NCBI GenBank assembly: GCA_011523725.1
Contig: WTGD01000098.1
Span: forward strand, 1-9,947
Direction: 5' to 3'
From: Nitrospinota bacterium
Lineage (GTDB): Bacteria > UBA8248
Length of the DNA stretch: 9,947 nt
How positions within the stretch are numbered: the first letter of the stretch is position 1; each line of letters starts with the position of its first letter. The position numbers were made by a program, and so were the translations under genes. The notes under the pieces are model-generated. The model was given only the letters and a program-made list of their open reading frames with translations. It was not told where the DNA came from and did no database searches. Positions 1 to 6,419 of this stretch are shown in pieces.

Positions 1-12
1 GGCGAACGGGGC

Positions 13-30
13 GGGTTTTTCAACAACCCC
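13..30 (-). repeat. 3'-end motif copy 1 (GGGGTTGTTGAAAAACCC)
   Basis: On the minus strand this reads GGGGTTGTTGAAAAACCC, about 46 bases after the stop of the DUF3047 gene and in its transcript sense. Closely similar sequences lie downstream of the acyl-CoA dehydrogenase, the aminotransferase and lpdA. The outer GGGTT and AACCC can pair, but there is no U-tract, so I do not call it a standard terminator. It may be the end of a palindromic repeat cut by the window edge. Confidence 0.45.
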
Positions 31-75
31 TCACGCACCGCCGAAAACGGGAAAGTCCCCTCAGCGAGAAGCGCC

Positions 76-756
76 TTACGGCCCGGCGGGGGCGACGCGG
101 ATGTCGCCGTACCAGCCCCGCGCCGAGAGCTTGCTGTTGTCGGTGTCGGTCATGATGGCGATGTGGGTGATCTCGGTGATGTCGCGGCCGAAGTAGCGCC
201 TGAAATCCTCGCGCATGTTCCGGCGATGGGTGCGCCACTGCCCGGCGTGGGCAGCACCCGAATCGACGGCGACCATATGGGCCTTTTTGGTGTAGGGGTT
301 CGGCCAGGCGGAGCCTGCGGGCTGGCGGCTGGCCCAGACGTAGACCACCGAATCCGGAAAAGAGAGCCAGCCGGCGCCGGGCGCCAGGAAATAGACGCGA
401 ACGGCGAAGTCGTCCCCTTCTTTCGAGAGTTCATCCGGCGGGTTGACGGGGCGCTCGATTCGCCACCGCCAGATGAGGACCGGCGTTTTCGTGAGGTCGA
501 TCTTCCGCTCGAGCACGAGGCCGGACGCGGTCGCCTTGCTCACCGCTTCCAGGACGGTTTCGCCTCCCCCGTCCTTCACGAGGCGATAGCGGGTCTCCCC
601 CTCGAAGCTCTTGGGCTGCCATCCCGTGAGGTCGCCCGCCGAGAAGCGGCCGAGCACGATCTCCTGCGCTTGGGCGACGTCGGGAGCGAGGGAGAAAAGC
701 GCGATCAAAAAACCGGTAACAATCATAAGAGATTTACGAAAACAGTAAGGAAACAT
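76..756 (-). CDS. secreted DUF3047 domain protein
   Basis: This 226-residue protein fits DUF3047, a bacterial envelope family of unknown function. An N-terminal signal peptide is visible: basic FRKS, a hydrophobic stretch at about residues 11-25, then a likely signal peptidase I site after AQA (residue 30). The mature part has the features I associate with the family: LTGWQPKSF near the start, IWRWRIE, DDFAVRVYF, VVYVWAS and a C-terminal IAIMTDTDN followed by ARGWYGDI. It probably acts in the periplasm. I use the ATG at 756 because GAGG lies 8 bases upstream, whereas the internal ATG at 726 has none. That ribosome site overlaps the TGA of the preceding transglycosylase gene, 10 bases away, so the two genes should be co-transcribed and perhaps translationally coupled. 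Family assignment is from recognition, and the biochemical role is unknown. Confidence 0.85.
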   Translation of the reverse strand: MFPYCFRKSLMIVTGFLIALFSLAPDVAQAQEIVLGRFSAGDLTGWQPKSFEGETRYRLVKDGGGETVLEAVSKATASGLVLERKIDLTKTPVLIWRWRIERPVNPPDELSKEGDDFAVRVYFLAPGAGWLSFPDSVVYVWASRQPAGSAWPNPYTKKAHMVAVDSGAAHAGQWRTHRRNMREDFRRYFGRDITEITHIAIMTDTDNSKLSARGWYGDIRVAPAGP

Positions 757-766
757 TCAGAAAACC

Positions 767-1444
767 TCAGCGGCAAAAGGGCCATATCTGATACCACGAA
801 TCGCAGCGAAACCTCGATTCGCAGCGCGCGAGCTGGGCCTTGTAGCGCCGGGCGGTCTCGGCCACGCGCCGGGCGGCGCGGCGTATTTTCGGCTTTTTCT
901 TCCACGTTCCGCGCCGGTACCCGCCCCTTCCCTCGTGATAGGCGAGGTAGAGCCTTTGCGCGTCATGCAGGGAGATGCCCAGTTCGCGCCGGGTCTTGGC
1001 GTTGTACCACCCGATGAAGTCGAGCGCATCCTTCATGCGCGTTCGGTTGCTCAAAATGCTGCCGCGCTCGGCCTTGTACTCCCGCCAGGTCTGGTTCAGG
1101 GGCTGCGCGTAGCCCACGGCCGTGGAGGCGCGCCCGAGCGGGATGAACAGGAACCACCGCATGGGCGGCCTCACGTGACTCTGGAAGCTCGATTCCTTCT
1201 TCACGAACGCCATGAGCACGTGCACCGGCGTACCCCAGCGCTTCTCGGACGCGCGGGCGTAGTCGTACCAGTCGCGCTGCTGGTCGAAGACCGCGCAGAT
1301 GTTCTCCTGCCGCCTCGGTGTGGGCGTCACGCAGCCGCTCACGAGGAAAGCGAGGGCGACGGCCAAGGCAGCATGGCGGCGCAAGCGTGCGCGAGGCCCT
1401 CGCTTTTTCCAGCAATCATTCGGGCGAACGAGTGGGAACGGCAT
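767..1444 (-). CDS. lipoprotein with SLT-type lytic transglycosylase domain
   Basis: This is a putative peptidoglycan lytic transglycosylase of the SLT_4-like group. From the ATG at 1444 it has 225 residues. An arginine-rich segment is followed by a hydrophobic helix ending in the lipobox LVSGC (Cys38), so an outer-membrane or inner-membrane lipoprotein is expected. After it comes ENICAVFDQQRDWY, then FVKKESSF with the probable catalytic Glu84, then GYAQPLNQTW and LAYHEGRGGY, which match the conserved parts of the SLT fold. The C-terminal third is strongly basic (KKKPKIRRAARR) and ends with several Cys and Trp residues. The frame stays open to a TTG at 1516, but that TTG is the first base triplet of a TTGACA promoter box, so a start there is unlikely. 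The ATG at 1456 is also possible, but only the ATG at 1444 has a GGA at suitable distance. It is the first gene of an operon with the DUF3047 gene. Confidence 0.8.
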   Translation of the reverse strand: MPFPLVRPNDCWKKRGPRARLRRHAALAVALAFLVSGCVTPTPRRQENICAVFDQQRDWYDYARASEKRWGTPVHVLMAFVKKESSFQSHVRPPMRWFLFIPLGRASTAVGYAQPLNQTWREYKAERGSILSNRTRMKDALDFIGWYNAKTRRELGISLHDAQRLYLAYHEGRGGYRRGTWKKKPKIRRAARRVAETARRYKAQLARCESRFRCDSWYQIWPFCR

Positions 1445-1487
1445 CGGCTCATCCATCTCAATCGGGGGCGGAGATGCGTTTGCTGTT

Positions 1488-1516
1488 AATACATGCACGG
1501 CAAAAGGTTTTGTCAA
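1488..1516 (-). promoter_or_regulatory. candidate promoter for transglycosylase-DUF3047 operon
   Basis: The minus strand carries a perfect TTGACA (1516-1511), a 17-base spacer and TGTATT (1493-1488, four of six matches to TATAAT). An overlapping TATTAA could serve as an alternative -10. Transcription would begin near 1480, leaving a leader of about 35 bases before the ATG at 1444. This argues against the TTG at 1516 as a translation start. Confidence 0.5.
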
Positions 1517-1532
1517 TCATTTTCGCCCAAAA

Positions 1533-1592
1533 GTGAGCGACAAACCCGTTTACCGTTCATACGTGAGCGACAAAGCGGTTTTTCGTCTCTAT
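1533..1592 (+). repeat. two-copy 30-bp tandem repeat
   Basis: Two units of 30 bases begin at 1533 and 1563. Each opens with the identical GTGAGCGACAAA, followed by a C/G core and a T-run (CCCGTTTA and GCGGTTTT), and then a diverged tail. They appear to be part of the wider degenerate family across 1515-1840. Confidence 0.65.
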
Positions 1593-1595
1593 ACC

Positions 1596-1655
1596 CGGGC
1601 GGCGAGGGCAAGTTTCTGATAACGAGTGCGAGAAAACCGGCGTTTCTGATCACTT
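1596..1655 (+). repeat. 60-bp direct repeat, copy 1
   Basis: This block begins CGGGCGGCGAGGGC and includes GTGCGAGAAAACCGGCGTTT. It matches positions 1741-1800 at 54 of 60 bases without gaps. The differences are AA/GC after the first 14 bases, one A/G, and a three-base change near the end. Confidence 0.85.
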
Positions 1656-1667
1656 TCGGCTCAAAAG

Positions 1668-1693
1668 TGCAACACAAACAAGTTTGTGTTGCA
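1668..1693. repeat. perfect 12-bp inverted repeat with 2-base centre
   Basis: The left arm TGCAACACAAAC (1668-1679) is exactly mirrored by 1682-1693 around a central AA. There is no following T-run and no adjacent gene 3' end, so a terminator is unlikely. The near-zero spacing fits a dimeric protein binding site or a palindromic mobile repeat. No gene start is close enough to name a target. Confidence 0.7.
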
Positions 1694-1740
1694 TAGATGC
1701 GCCTCAAAAGAGCTTTTTTCTCGTCGTCATACGCACTATT

Positions 1741-1800
1741 CGGGCGGCGAGGGCGCGTTTCTGATAACGGGTGCGAGAAAACCGGCGTTTCTTGGCACTT
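1741..1800 (+). repeat. 60-bp direct repeat, copy 2
   Basis: This is the second copy of the block at 1596-1655, offset by 145 bases and 90% identical by direct base comparison. After it the sequence continues with another A-run/T-run unit (CAGAAAGCGGCTTTTCT). Confidence 0.85.
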
Positions 1801-2016
1801 TTATCCAAAAAATGCTCAGAAAGCGGCTTTTCTAATAATAAAATCAACAAAACTCATCGCCGGCCTCTGCAATGTCCAGGAGAGCCGGAAAAGAAAAAAT
1901 AGCTGTCCGGCGTCCATGACCAACCCTGATCACCAAAAGAATATCATTCTTGCGTAATACATTCAGGAATCGCCGCGCCGTATGTTCAGGAATGCCCGCC
2001 TCGGCCTCTTCGACTG

Positions 2017-2095
2017 CCCCTCAAGGGGGGGAGTAATTCTTACTCATTCATCGGGCGCGTCAAGCCTTCGGTCATAGGGCTTTTTCAATAACCCC
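2017..2095. repeat. half-copy of nested inverted-repeat element
   Basis: CCCCTCAAGGGGGGGAGTAATTCT (2017-2040, given here as one arm) matches the right arm of the element at 4481-4785, where CCCTCAAGGGGGGAGTGATTCTT appears at 4728-4750. The same order of parts follows: a diverged spacer, then GGGCTTTTTCAATAACCCC (2077-2095), the counterpart of GCTGTTCAATAGCCC (4771-4785). The left half is not present. On the minus strand the last segment is the 3'-end motif GGGGTTATTGAAAAAGCCC, 21 bases after the acyl-CoA dehydrogenase stop. Confidence 0.55.
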
Positions 2096-2115
2096 ATACA
2101 AGGGCGGCTTTCGTA

Positions 2116-3258
2116 TCAGTTGAGCAGGTGTTTGGCGATGACCTGGCGGAGTATCTCGTTCGTCCCCTCGTAGATCTGCGTCACCTTCGAAGCCCGGTAG
2201 AAGCGCTCCACGGGATACTCGCGCATGTAGCCGTTGCCCCCGTGGAGTTGAACGCCCTCTTCCGCGTTTCGCTGGGCGGCGTCGGTGGCGAACACCTTGG
2301 CGATGGCGGATTCGGCCGAATAGGGCTTGCCCGCGGCCTTGAGCCGCGCCGCCTTGAGTGTCAGCAGACGCGCACCGTGGACGCGCACGGCCATGTCCGC
2401 GAGTTTCCACGCAACAGGCTGGTGATCCTTTATCGGGACGCCGAACGTCTCGCGCTCGCGCGCGTAGGCCACCGAGGCGTCGAGACAGGCCCGCGCGAAG
2501 CCCAGACCCTGGGCCGCGACGATGATGCGCCCCGAATCCAGTATCCGCATCGCCAGTTCGAAGCCCTGCCCCTCCTCCCCCATGCGGTTCGCCTCGGGAA
2601 GCTCCACGGCGTCGAAGCGAAGCTCCGATATCGAACACCCGTGCATCCCCATCTTGTCCTCGCTGCGCACGACCTCGAAGCCCTGGGCGTCGCGCGGCAC
2701 GAGGAAGGCGCTTAGCCCCTTGTGGCGCTTGGCGCGATCCGTCACCGCGAAGAGAAGGCACAGGCCCGCCTGCTTGCCGCTGGTGATGAAGCGCTTGACG
2801 CCGCTTACGCGATAGAAATCACCCTCGCGCACGGCGGTCGTGGTGAGCGAGGCGGCGTCCGAACCCGCGCCCGGCTCCGTCAGCGCGAAAGCGCCGATGC
2901 AAGAGCCGTTTGCGAGGCCGTACAGGAATTTTTCCTTTTGCCCCTCGCTGCCGTAGAGATACAAGGGATCGCAGACCAGGGAGTTGTGCGCGGCGAAAAT
3001 CGCGCTCGTCGAGGGACACGCGGCGGCGACTTCTTCTGTCGCCAGCGCCATCGAGACGGGGTCCGCTCCGCCTCCGCCGTAGGAATCCGGCACCGTGAGC
3101 CCCATCAGCCCGAGTTCCCCCATGCTCTTCACGACCTCCGCCGGGAAGCGGCCTTCGTCTATCTCCGCCGCCACCGGGGCGATCTCACGCTCACAGAAAT
3201 CGCGCACCATCTCGCGCACCATCTTCTGCTCGTCGTTCAAGAAACCGTTGTCCTGCAT
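2116..3258 (-). CDS. acyl-CoA dehydrogenase (short/medium-chain type)
   Basis: This is an FAD-dependent acyl-CoA dehydrogenase that would introduce the alpha-beta double bond of an acyl-CoA and pass electrons to electron-transfer flavoprotein. It has 380 residues, the usual length. The first family signature, FALTEPGAGSD, lies at residues 124-134. The second runs from QLHGGNGYMREYP to the C-terminus and contains IYEGTNEI, whose Glu364 occupies the position of the catalytic base in butyryl-CoA dehydrogenase-like enzymes. Substrate chain length cannot be fixed from sequence by eye. The frame is open one codon further to a TTG (3261), but GGAGG lies 8 bases before the ATG at 3258, which decides the start. 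It is divergent from the aminotransferase gene across about 200 bases. A possible extended -10 (TGCTACATT, with TACATT at 3335-3330) is weak. No ETF or beta-oxidation partner is in the window. Confidence 0.95.
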   Translation of the reverse strand: MQDNGFLNDEQKMVREMVRDFCEREIAPVAAEIDEGRFPAEVVKSMGELGLMGLTVPDSYGGGGADPVSMALATEEVAAACPSTSAIFAAHNSLVCDPLYLYGSEGQKEKFLYGLANGSCIGAFALTEPGAGSDAASLTTTAVREGDFYRVSGVKRFITSGKQAGLCLLFAVTDRAKRHKGLSAFLVPRDAQGFEVVRSEDKMGMHGCSISELRFDAVELPEANRMGEEGQGFELAMRILDSGRIIVAAQGLGFARACLDASVAYARERETFGVPIKDHQPVAWKLADMAVRVHGARLLTLKAARLKAAGKPYSAESAIAKVFATDAAQRNAEEGVQLHGGNGYMREYPVERFYRASKVTQIYEGTNEILRQVIAKHLLN

Positions 3259-3460
3259 CAACCAAGCCTCCGCGGCGAATCGCCCCGCCGCCTCCGGTTC
3301 ACTCCTTAGGCCCGCTCTTTCGGGTCGACAATGTAGCAGGCCCTTGCCCGAAAATCACCCACGCGGCATCATGCGGGTGAAACCGAAACAATGCGGCGTC
3401 ATCCACCGGGATGATTCCCCGGAATCCCGAATCCTGCGCACAGGCGCAAAGGAGAAAACC

Positions 3461-4441
3461 ATGGCGGAAAGCATCGGCGTCCTCACGAGAGAGGACGTAC
3501 TCGATAGTCTCAAGAACCTGCGCCAGGCGCAGGAGGTCGATTATTCGGCGTTTTATTCGAGCCACCTGGGCGGCGTGGTGACGGACCCCGCCCTCATGGT
3601 CATCCCCTTCGACGACCACATGGTCCACCGCGGCCACGGCATCTTCGACACGGCGGCCATCATCGAGGGAAAGATCTATGATCTCGAAAACCACCTGGAC
3701 CGCTTCATCCGATCGGCGGAGGCTTCCAAGCTCGAACTGCCGAGCCGCGAGGAGATGCGCGAGATCGTGATCCGCACGAGCGCGCTCTCCGGCCGCCGTG
3801 AGGGCTCGATCCGCTACTGGGCCTCCTCGGGAACCGGCAACCTGGGGCTCATCCCGGCAGGGGACGCCAAGCCCGCCTTTTTCGTGATGATCTTCGGCGG
3901 CCTGGACTATCCCGAGCGCTACTACGCGGAAGGGATGCGCGTGATGACGACCACCTATCCCATCAAGCCGCCGCTATACGCGGTCACCAAGAGCACGAAC
4001 TACCTGCCCAACACGCTGATGCAGATGGAGGCGAAGGAACACGGCTTGGACAATGGCATCTTCGTGGACGAGGCAGGGAACGTGGGCGAGGGCTCGAACA
4101 TGAACTGCGCCTTCGTGACGGCAGGCGGCGTGCTGCGGCATCCCAGATTCGAGAACATCCTCTCCGGCTGCACCGTGAAGCGCCTGCTCGAACTCGCGAG
4201 CCGCCTGGTGGACCAAGGGGTCATCAAAGACGTGGTAGTGGACGACATCCCGGTGGCCGAGGCCAAGGCGTCCGCCGAGATGATGCTCATCGGAAGCTCG
4301 ATATACGTCGCCCCCGTCACGCAGTGGGACGATCAGGTCATCGGGGATGGAAAACCAGGCCCCGTGACGAAGGCGATGCGCGAGTTGCTCGAAGAAGACA
4401 TGCGCTCGGGCGAGGGAATGCTCATCGACGTGCCGTATTAG
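3461..4441 (+). CDS. class IV PLP-dependent aminotransferase (DAAT/branched-chain type)
   Basis: This 326-residue enzyme belongs to fold-type IV PLP aminotransferases, the group with branched-chain aminotransferase (IlvE), D-amino-acid transaminase and aminodeoxychorismate lyase. Visible features are HRGHGIFDT (57-64), LDRFIRSA (79-86), Lys177 in YAVTKSTNYLPN as the PLP-binding lysine, Glu210 in VGEGSNMN as the residue expected to contact the pyridine nitrogen, and LSGCTVKRLLELA (235-247). The block MVIPFDDHMVHRGHGIFD resembles, from memory, plant plastid D-amino-acid transaminases more than IlvE, so a D-amino-acid or broad specificity is plausible but not settled. The frame is open far upstream to 3095, but that part is antisense to the acyl-CoA dehydrogenase. 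The ATG at 3461 has AAAGGAG six bases before it and begins the conserved protein. Confidence 0.9.
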   Translation: MAESIGVLTREDVLDSLKNLRQAQEVDYSAFYSSHLGGVVTDPALMVIPFDDHMVHRGHGIFDTAAIIEGKIYDLENHLDRFIRSAEASKLELPSREEMREIVIRTSALSGRREGSIRYWASSGTGNLGLIPAGDAKPAFFVMIFGGLDYPERYYAEGMRVMTTTYPIKPPLYAVTKSTNYLPNTLMQMEAKEHGLDNGIFVDEAGNVGEGSNMNCAFVTAGGVLRHPRFENILSGCTVKRLLELASRLVDQGVIKDVVVDDIPVAEAKASAEMMLIGSSIYVAPVTQWDDQVIGDGKPGPVTKAMRELLEEDMRSGEGMLIDVPY

Positions 4442-4480
4442 TTATCCTGAGATCCGCAAGGCTGTTTCGACGTGGCCTTT

Positions 4481-4785
4481 GGGGGCTGTTGGAAATGTTC
4501 CGTTAAGCGATTTTAGGTTGCGCGCACGATTTTGAAGTTCACTCCCCCCTTGAGGGGGTCGGGCTTCCCGAGGGGGAAGCCCGACAGAAGCCGAGCGGTT
4601 TTTGCGAAGGCTGATGCGGTGGGGGGTGAATCGTGTTTTAACGCCATTCCGAATTATACCCCCCACCAACTCACCTGCGGGCTTCGCCCTTGTCTCGTTG
4701 TCGGCCTTCCCGAGGAGGAAAGGCCGACCCTCAAGGGGGGAGTGATTCTTCTCTTTCGTTGGTTGGCAATGCTGTTCAATAGCCC
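4481..4785. repeat. MITE-like nested inverted-repeat element (~305 bp)
   Basis: At least three nested inverted repeats share one centre. The outer ends are GGGGGCTGTTGGAAAT (4481) and, reversed, GGGCTATTGAACAGC (4785). The middle pair is 4540-4585 against 4700-4744: 17 identical outer bases (CACTCCCCCCTTGAGGG), then in each arm a private hairpin ending GTCGG. The left hairpin has a perfect 11-bp stem (4558-4585), the right a 9-bp stem (4700-4728). The inner pair is GGTGGGGGGT (4618-4627) and ACCCCCCACC (4658-4667), exact. No transposase frame is present. It sits between the converging 3' ends of the aminotransferase and lpdA and may act as a folded bidirectional transcript end. Confidence 0.7.
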
Positions 4786-4813
4786 GTAGGGACAGGTCGC
4801 GACCTGTCCCTAC
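4786..4813. repeat. perfect 28-bp palindrome
   Basis: The 14-base arm GTAGGGACAGGTCG is followed at once by its exact reverse complement, centred on TCGCGA. The motif resembles a palindrome that I recall as widespread and dispersed in environmental bacterial genomes (GTAGGGGCAGGTCGCGACCT types). It abuts the outer end of the nested element. It could form a hairpin behind lpdA or be a separate REP-like insertion. Confidence 0.8.
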
Positions 4814-4867
4814 AAGATTTCGCAGCCCCCCTCCTGAGCCGGAACCGAAACCGGAATGACGGTGAAC

Positions 4868-4888
4868 ACCCTCGTTTGGGGGGAGGGT
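4868..4888 (-). terminator. weak hairpin downstream of lpdA
   Basis: ACCCTC (4868-4873) pairs with GAGGGT (4883-4888) around a nine-base loop, starting 10 bases after the lpdA stop in transcript direction. There is no U-tract, so this is only a candidate 3' structure. The stronger palindromes further downstream could do the same job. Confidence 0.25.
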
Positions 4889-4897
4889 CAACAACCG

Positions 4898-6304
4898 TTA
4901 CGAACGTTTCTTCGGCGGCGCGTGGATGGCTTCGCCGTGGACGTCCAATGCCGCCTCCATCACGGCTTCCGAGAGCGTGGGGTGGGAGTGAATGGTGCTC
5001 GCCATTTCCGAGGCGGTGACGCGGTGCTGCATGGCGACGGCGGCCTCGTGCACGATGTCGGCGGCGTGCGCGCCCACGATGTGAACGCCCAGAATGGCGT
5101 CATCAGCAGCATCGGCGATGACCTTCACCTCCCCCTCGAGCGCGCGTTCGGCCTGCGCCTTGCCGAGCGTGCGGACGGAGAACTTGCCCACGCGCACCGC
5201 GTGTCCCGCCTTCTCCGCCTCGTGCTCGGCCATGCCGACGACGCCGATCTCGGGATGCGTGAAGATGCCCGCCGGAATCGCGCGGTAATCCATCCGTATC
5301 TCGGCGCCCATGGCGTTTTCCGCGGCGGCAACTCCTTCCGCAGAGGCCACGTGCGCGAGCATGGGCTCGCCCACCACGTCGCCCGCCGCATAGACGCCGG
5401 CCACGTTCGTCTCCATCAAATCGTTCACCTTGATCTCGCCGTGGGTCCCAAGCTCGACGCCGATTCGCTCGAGCCCCAGGCCGTCGGTGTTCATCGTCCG
5501 GCCCACGGAGACGAGCACCAGGTCCGCGCGTTCTTCTTCGTCGGAACCCTCGAAGCCTGCGACCATCTCCTCCCCGTCTGGAGAAACGCTCGTTATCTCC
5601 TCGCCCAGGCGCACCTTGATCTTCTGCTTTCTGAGCTCGCGCGCCATGAGTTTCGAGACGTCCTCATCCCCCAGCGGCAGGACGCGATCCAGCAGTTCCA
5701 CCATCGTGACCGCAGCGCCCAACTCTCTATAGAGACACGCGAACTCACAGCCGATGACCCCCGCGCCGACGATGAGCACCCTCTCTGGCAGTTTTTTCAA
5801 GTGCACGGCCTGTTCGGAGGAGATGATTTGCTGGCCGTCGATGGGAAAGGCGGGAATCTGCGCGGGCCGGGAACCCGTGGCGATGATGATCTTATCGGCT
5901 TCGACGATTTCGTGGTCCCCGTTTTTTCCTCGAACCGAAACCTTGCCCATCTCCAGAATCTCGGCGTCGCCCGCCATGTGGTCCACCCCGTGGGCCTTGA
6001 ACAGACCGCCGATTCCCCGCACGAGGCCGGCGACTATCTTGTCCTTGCGCTCCACCATGGCGGCGAGGTCGGCGCGCACCTCGCCGGTAACCTCGATGCC
6101 GTAGGCGTCCGCGTTCTTGATGTTCCTGAAGACTTCGGCTGCGGCGATGAGGCTCTTGCTGGGGATGCAGCCCCAGTTCAGGCAGGTGCCGCCCAGCTCG
6201 CCGCGCTCGATGACCACGCAGCTTCCCCCGCTCTGGGCGACGCGCACGCCTGCCACGTAGCCCGCGGGGCCGCCTCCGATCACCGCCACGTCATACGCCG
6301 CCAT
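4898..6304 (-). CDS. lpdA: dihydrolipoyl dehydrogenase (E3)
   Basis: This flavoenzyme reoxidises dihydrolipoyl groups with NAD+ as the E3 part of 2-oxoacid dehydrogenase complexes or the glycine cleavage system. It has 468 residues, the normal length. The FAD-binding IGGGPAGYVAG lies at 9-19. The redox-active disulfide is Cys41/Cys46 in GGTCLNWGCIPSK. The NAD-binding VGAGVIGCE is at 179-187, and the second FAD motif GVYAAGDV is at about 303-310. The catalytic dyad is His441/Glu446 in HSHPTLSE at the C-terminus. AAAGGAGG lies a few bases before the ATG, and a good promoter lies 47 bases further up. No E1, E2 or glycine cleavage gene is in the window, so its complex is unknown. The 5' end of this gene and its promoter are partly duplicated at 9020-9140. 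Confidence 0.97.
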   Translation of the reverse strand: MAAYDVAVIGGGPAGYVAGVRVAQSGGSCVVIERGELGGTCLNWGCIPSKSLIAAAEVFRNIKNADAYGIEVTGEVRADLAAMVERKDKIVAGLVRGIGGLFKAHGVDHMAGDAEILEMGKVSVRGKNGDHEIVEADKIIIATGSRPAQIPAFPIDGQQIISSEQAVHLKKLPERVLIVGAGVIGCEFACLYRELGAAVTMVELLDRVLPLGDEDVSKLMARELRKQKIKVRLGEEITSVSPDGEEMVAGFEGSDEEERADLVLVSVGRTMNTDGLGLERIGVELGTHGEIKVNDLMETNVAGVYAAGDVVGEPMLAHVASAEGVAAAENAMGAEIRMDYRAIPAGIFTHPEIGVVGMAEHEAEKAGHAVRVGKFSVRTLGKAQAERALEGEVKVIADAADDAILGVHIVGAHAADIVHEAAVAMQHRVTASEMASTIHSHPTLSEAVMEAALDVHGEAIHAPPKKRS

Positions 6305-6390
6305 GCTTCCTCCTTTGGATAAGGCGAATCAGGAACCAAAAGCCGCGCCCATTAGACCAAGGTTCCGCGCCGATGCCAAATGGGGGGGAG
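6271..6390. repeat. direct repeat A: lpdA first codons, leader and promoter
   Basis: This intact segment matches 9020-9140. The exact shared blocks are GCCACGTCATACGCCGCCAT (6285-6304 and 9035-9054), CGCGCCCATTAG (6344-6355 and 9093-9104) and AAGGTTCCGCGCC (6359-6371 and 9108-9120). The offset is 2750 bases for the first and 2749 for the others, so only one base of net gap separates the copies. Between the blocks the bases have diverged. Confidence 0.85.
6351..6379 (-). promoter_or_regulatory. lpdA promoter
   Basis: On the minus strand TTGGCA (6379-6374) is followed after exactly 17 bases by TCTAAT (6356-6351). Each matches five of six consensus sigma70 bases. Transcription would start near 6344, giving a leader of about 40 bases with AAAGGAGG close to its end. 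In repeat B the equivalent boxes are degraded to TCAACA and ACTAAT. Confidence 0.65.
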
Positions 6391-6419
6391 GGATCGCACT
6401 AAATCGCCCGCAATCATCC

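Larger units (their letters stand above)
1517..2016. other. non-coding, repeat-rich intergenic stretch
   Basis: No convincing gene lies between the transglycosylase promoter and the acyl-CoA dehydrogenase 3' end. Short open frames exist on both strands, but their translations repeat the same low-complexity blocks because the DNA repeats. The stretch holds degenerate units built around an A-run, a C/G core and a T-run (for example AAACCCGTTT, AAAGCGGTTTT, AAAACCGGCGTTT, AAAGCGGCTTTT). It also holds a 60-bp direct repeat and a perfect hairpin, both listed separately. The part from about 1860 to 2016 shows nothing I can name. Confidence 0.6.

Noticed and set aside
163..1017. 284-codon plus-strand open frame across the DUF3047 and transglycosylase genes
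   Set aside because: Low-complexity Arg/Gly-rich translation, no ribosome site, antisense to two recognisable genes.
1533..1840. CRISPR array
   Set aside because: Units are degenerate, unevenly spaced and there are no constant repeats with distinct spacers, nor cas genes.
1513..1957. Short frames on both strands in the repeat region
   Set aside because: Their translations repeat the same blocks because the DNA repeats; no ribosome sites or family motifs.
3095..3460. N-terminal extension of the aminotransferase
   Set aside because: It overlaps the acyl-CoA dehydrogenase antisense, and the ATG at 3461 has AAAGGAG and begins the conserved protein.
4856..6322. 488-codon plus-strand open frame opposite lpdA
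   Set aside because: It is wholly antisense to lpdA, which has every E3 motif; the His/Arg/Asp-rich translation is the usual artefact of a GC-rich opposite strand.
6359..6371. tRNA-like GGTTC sequence as a tRNA 3' end at the direct repeat
   Set aside because: GGTTCCGCGCC is within the lpdA promoter spacer; no acceptor stem, anticodon arm or CCA can be built around it.
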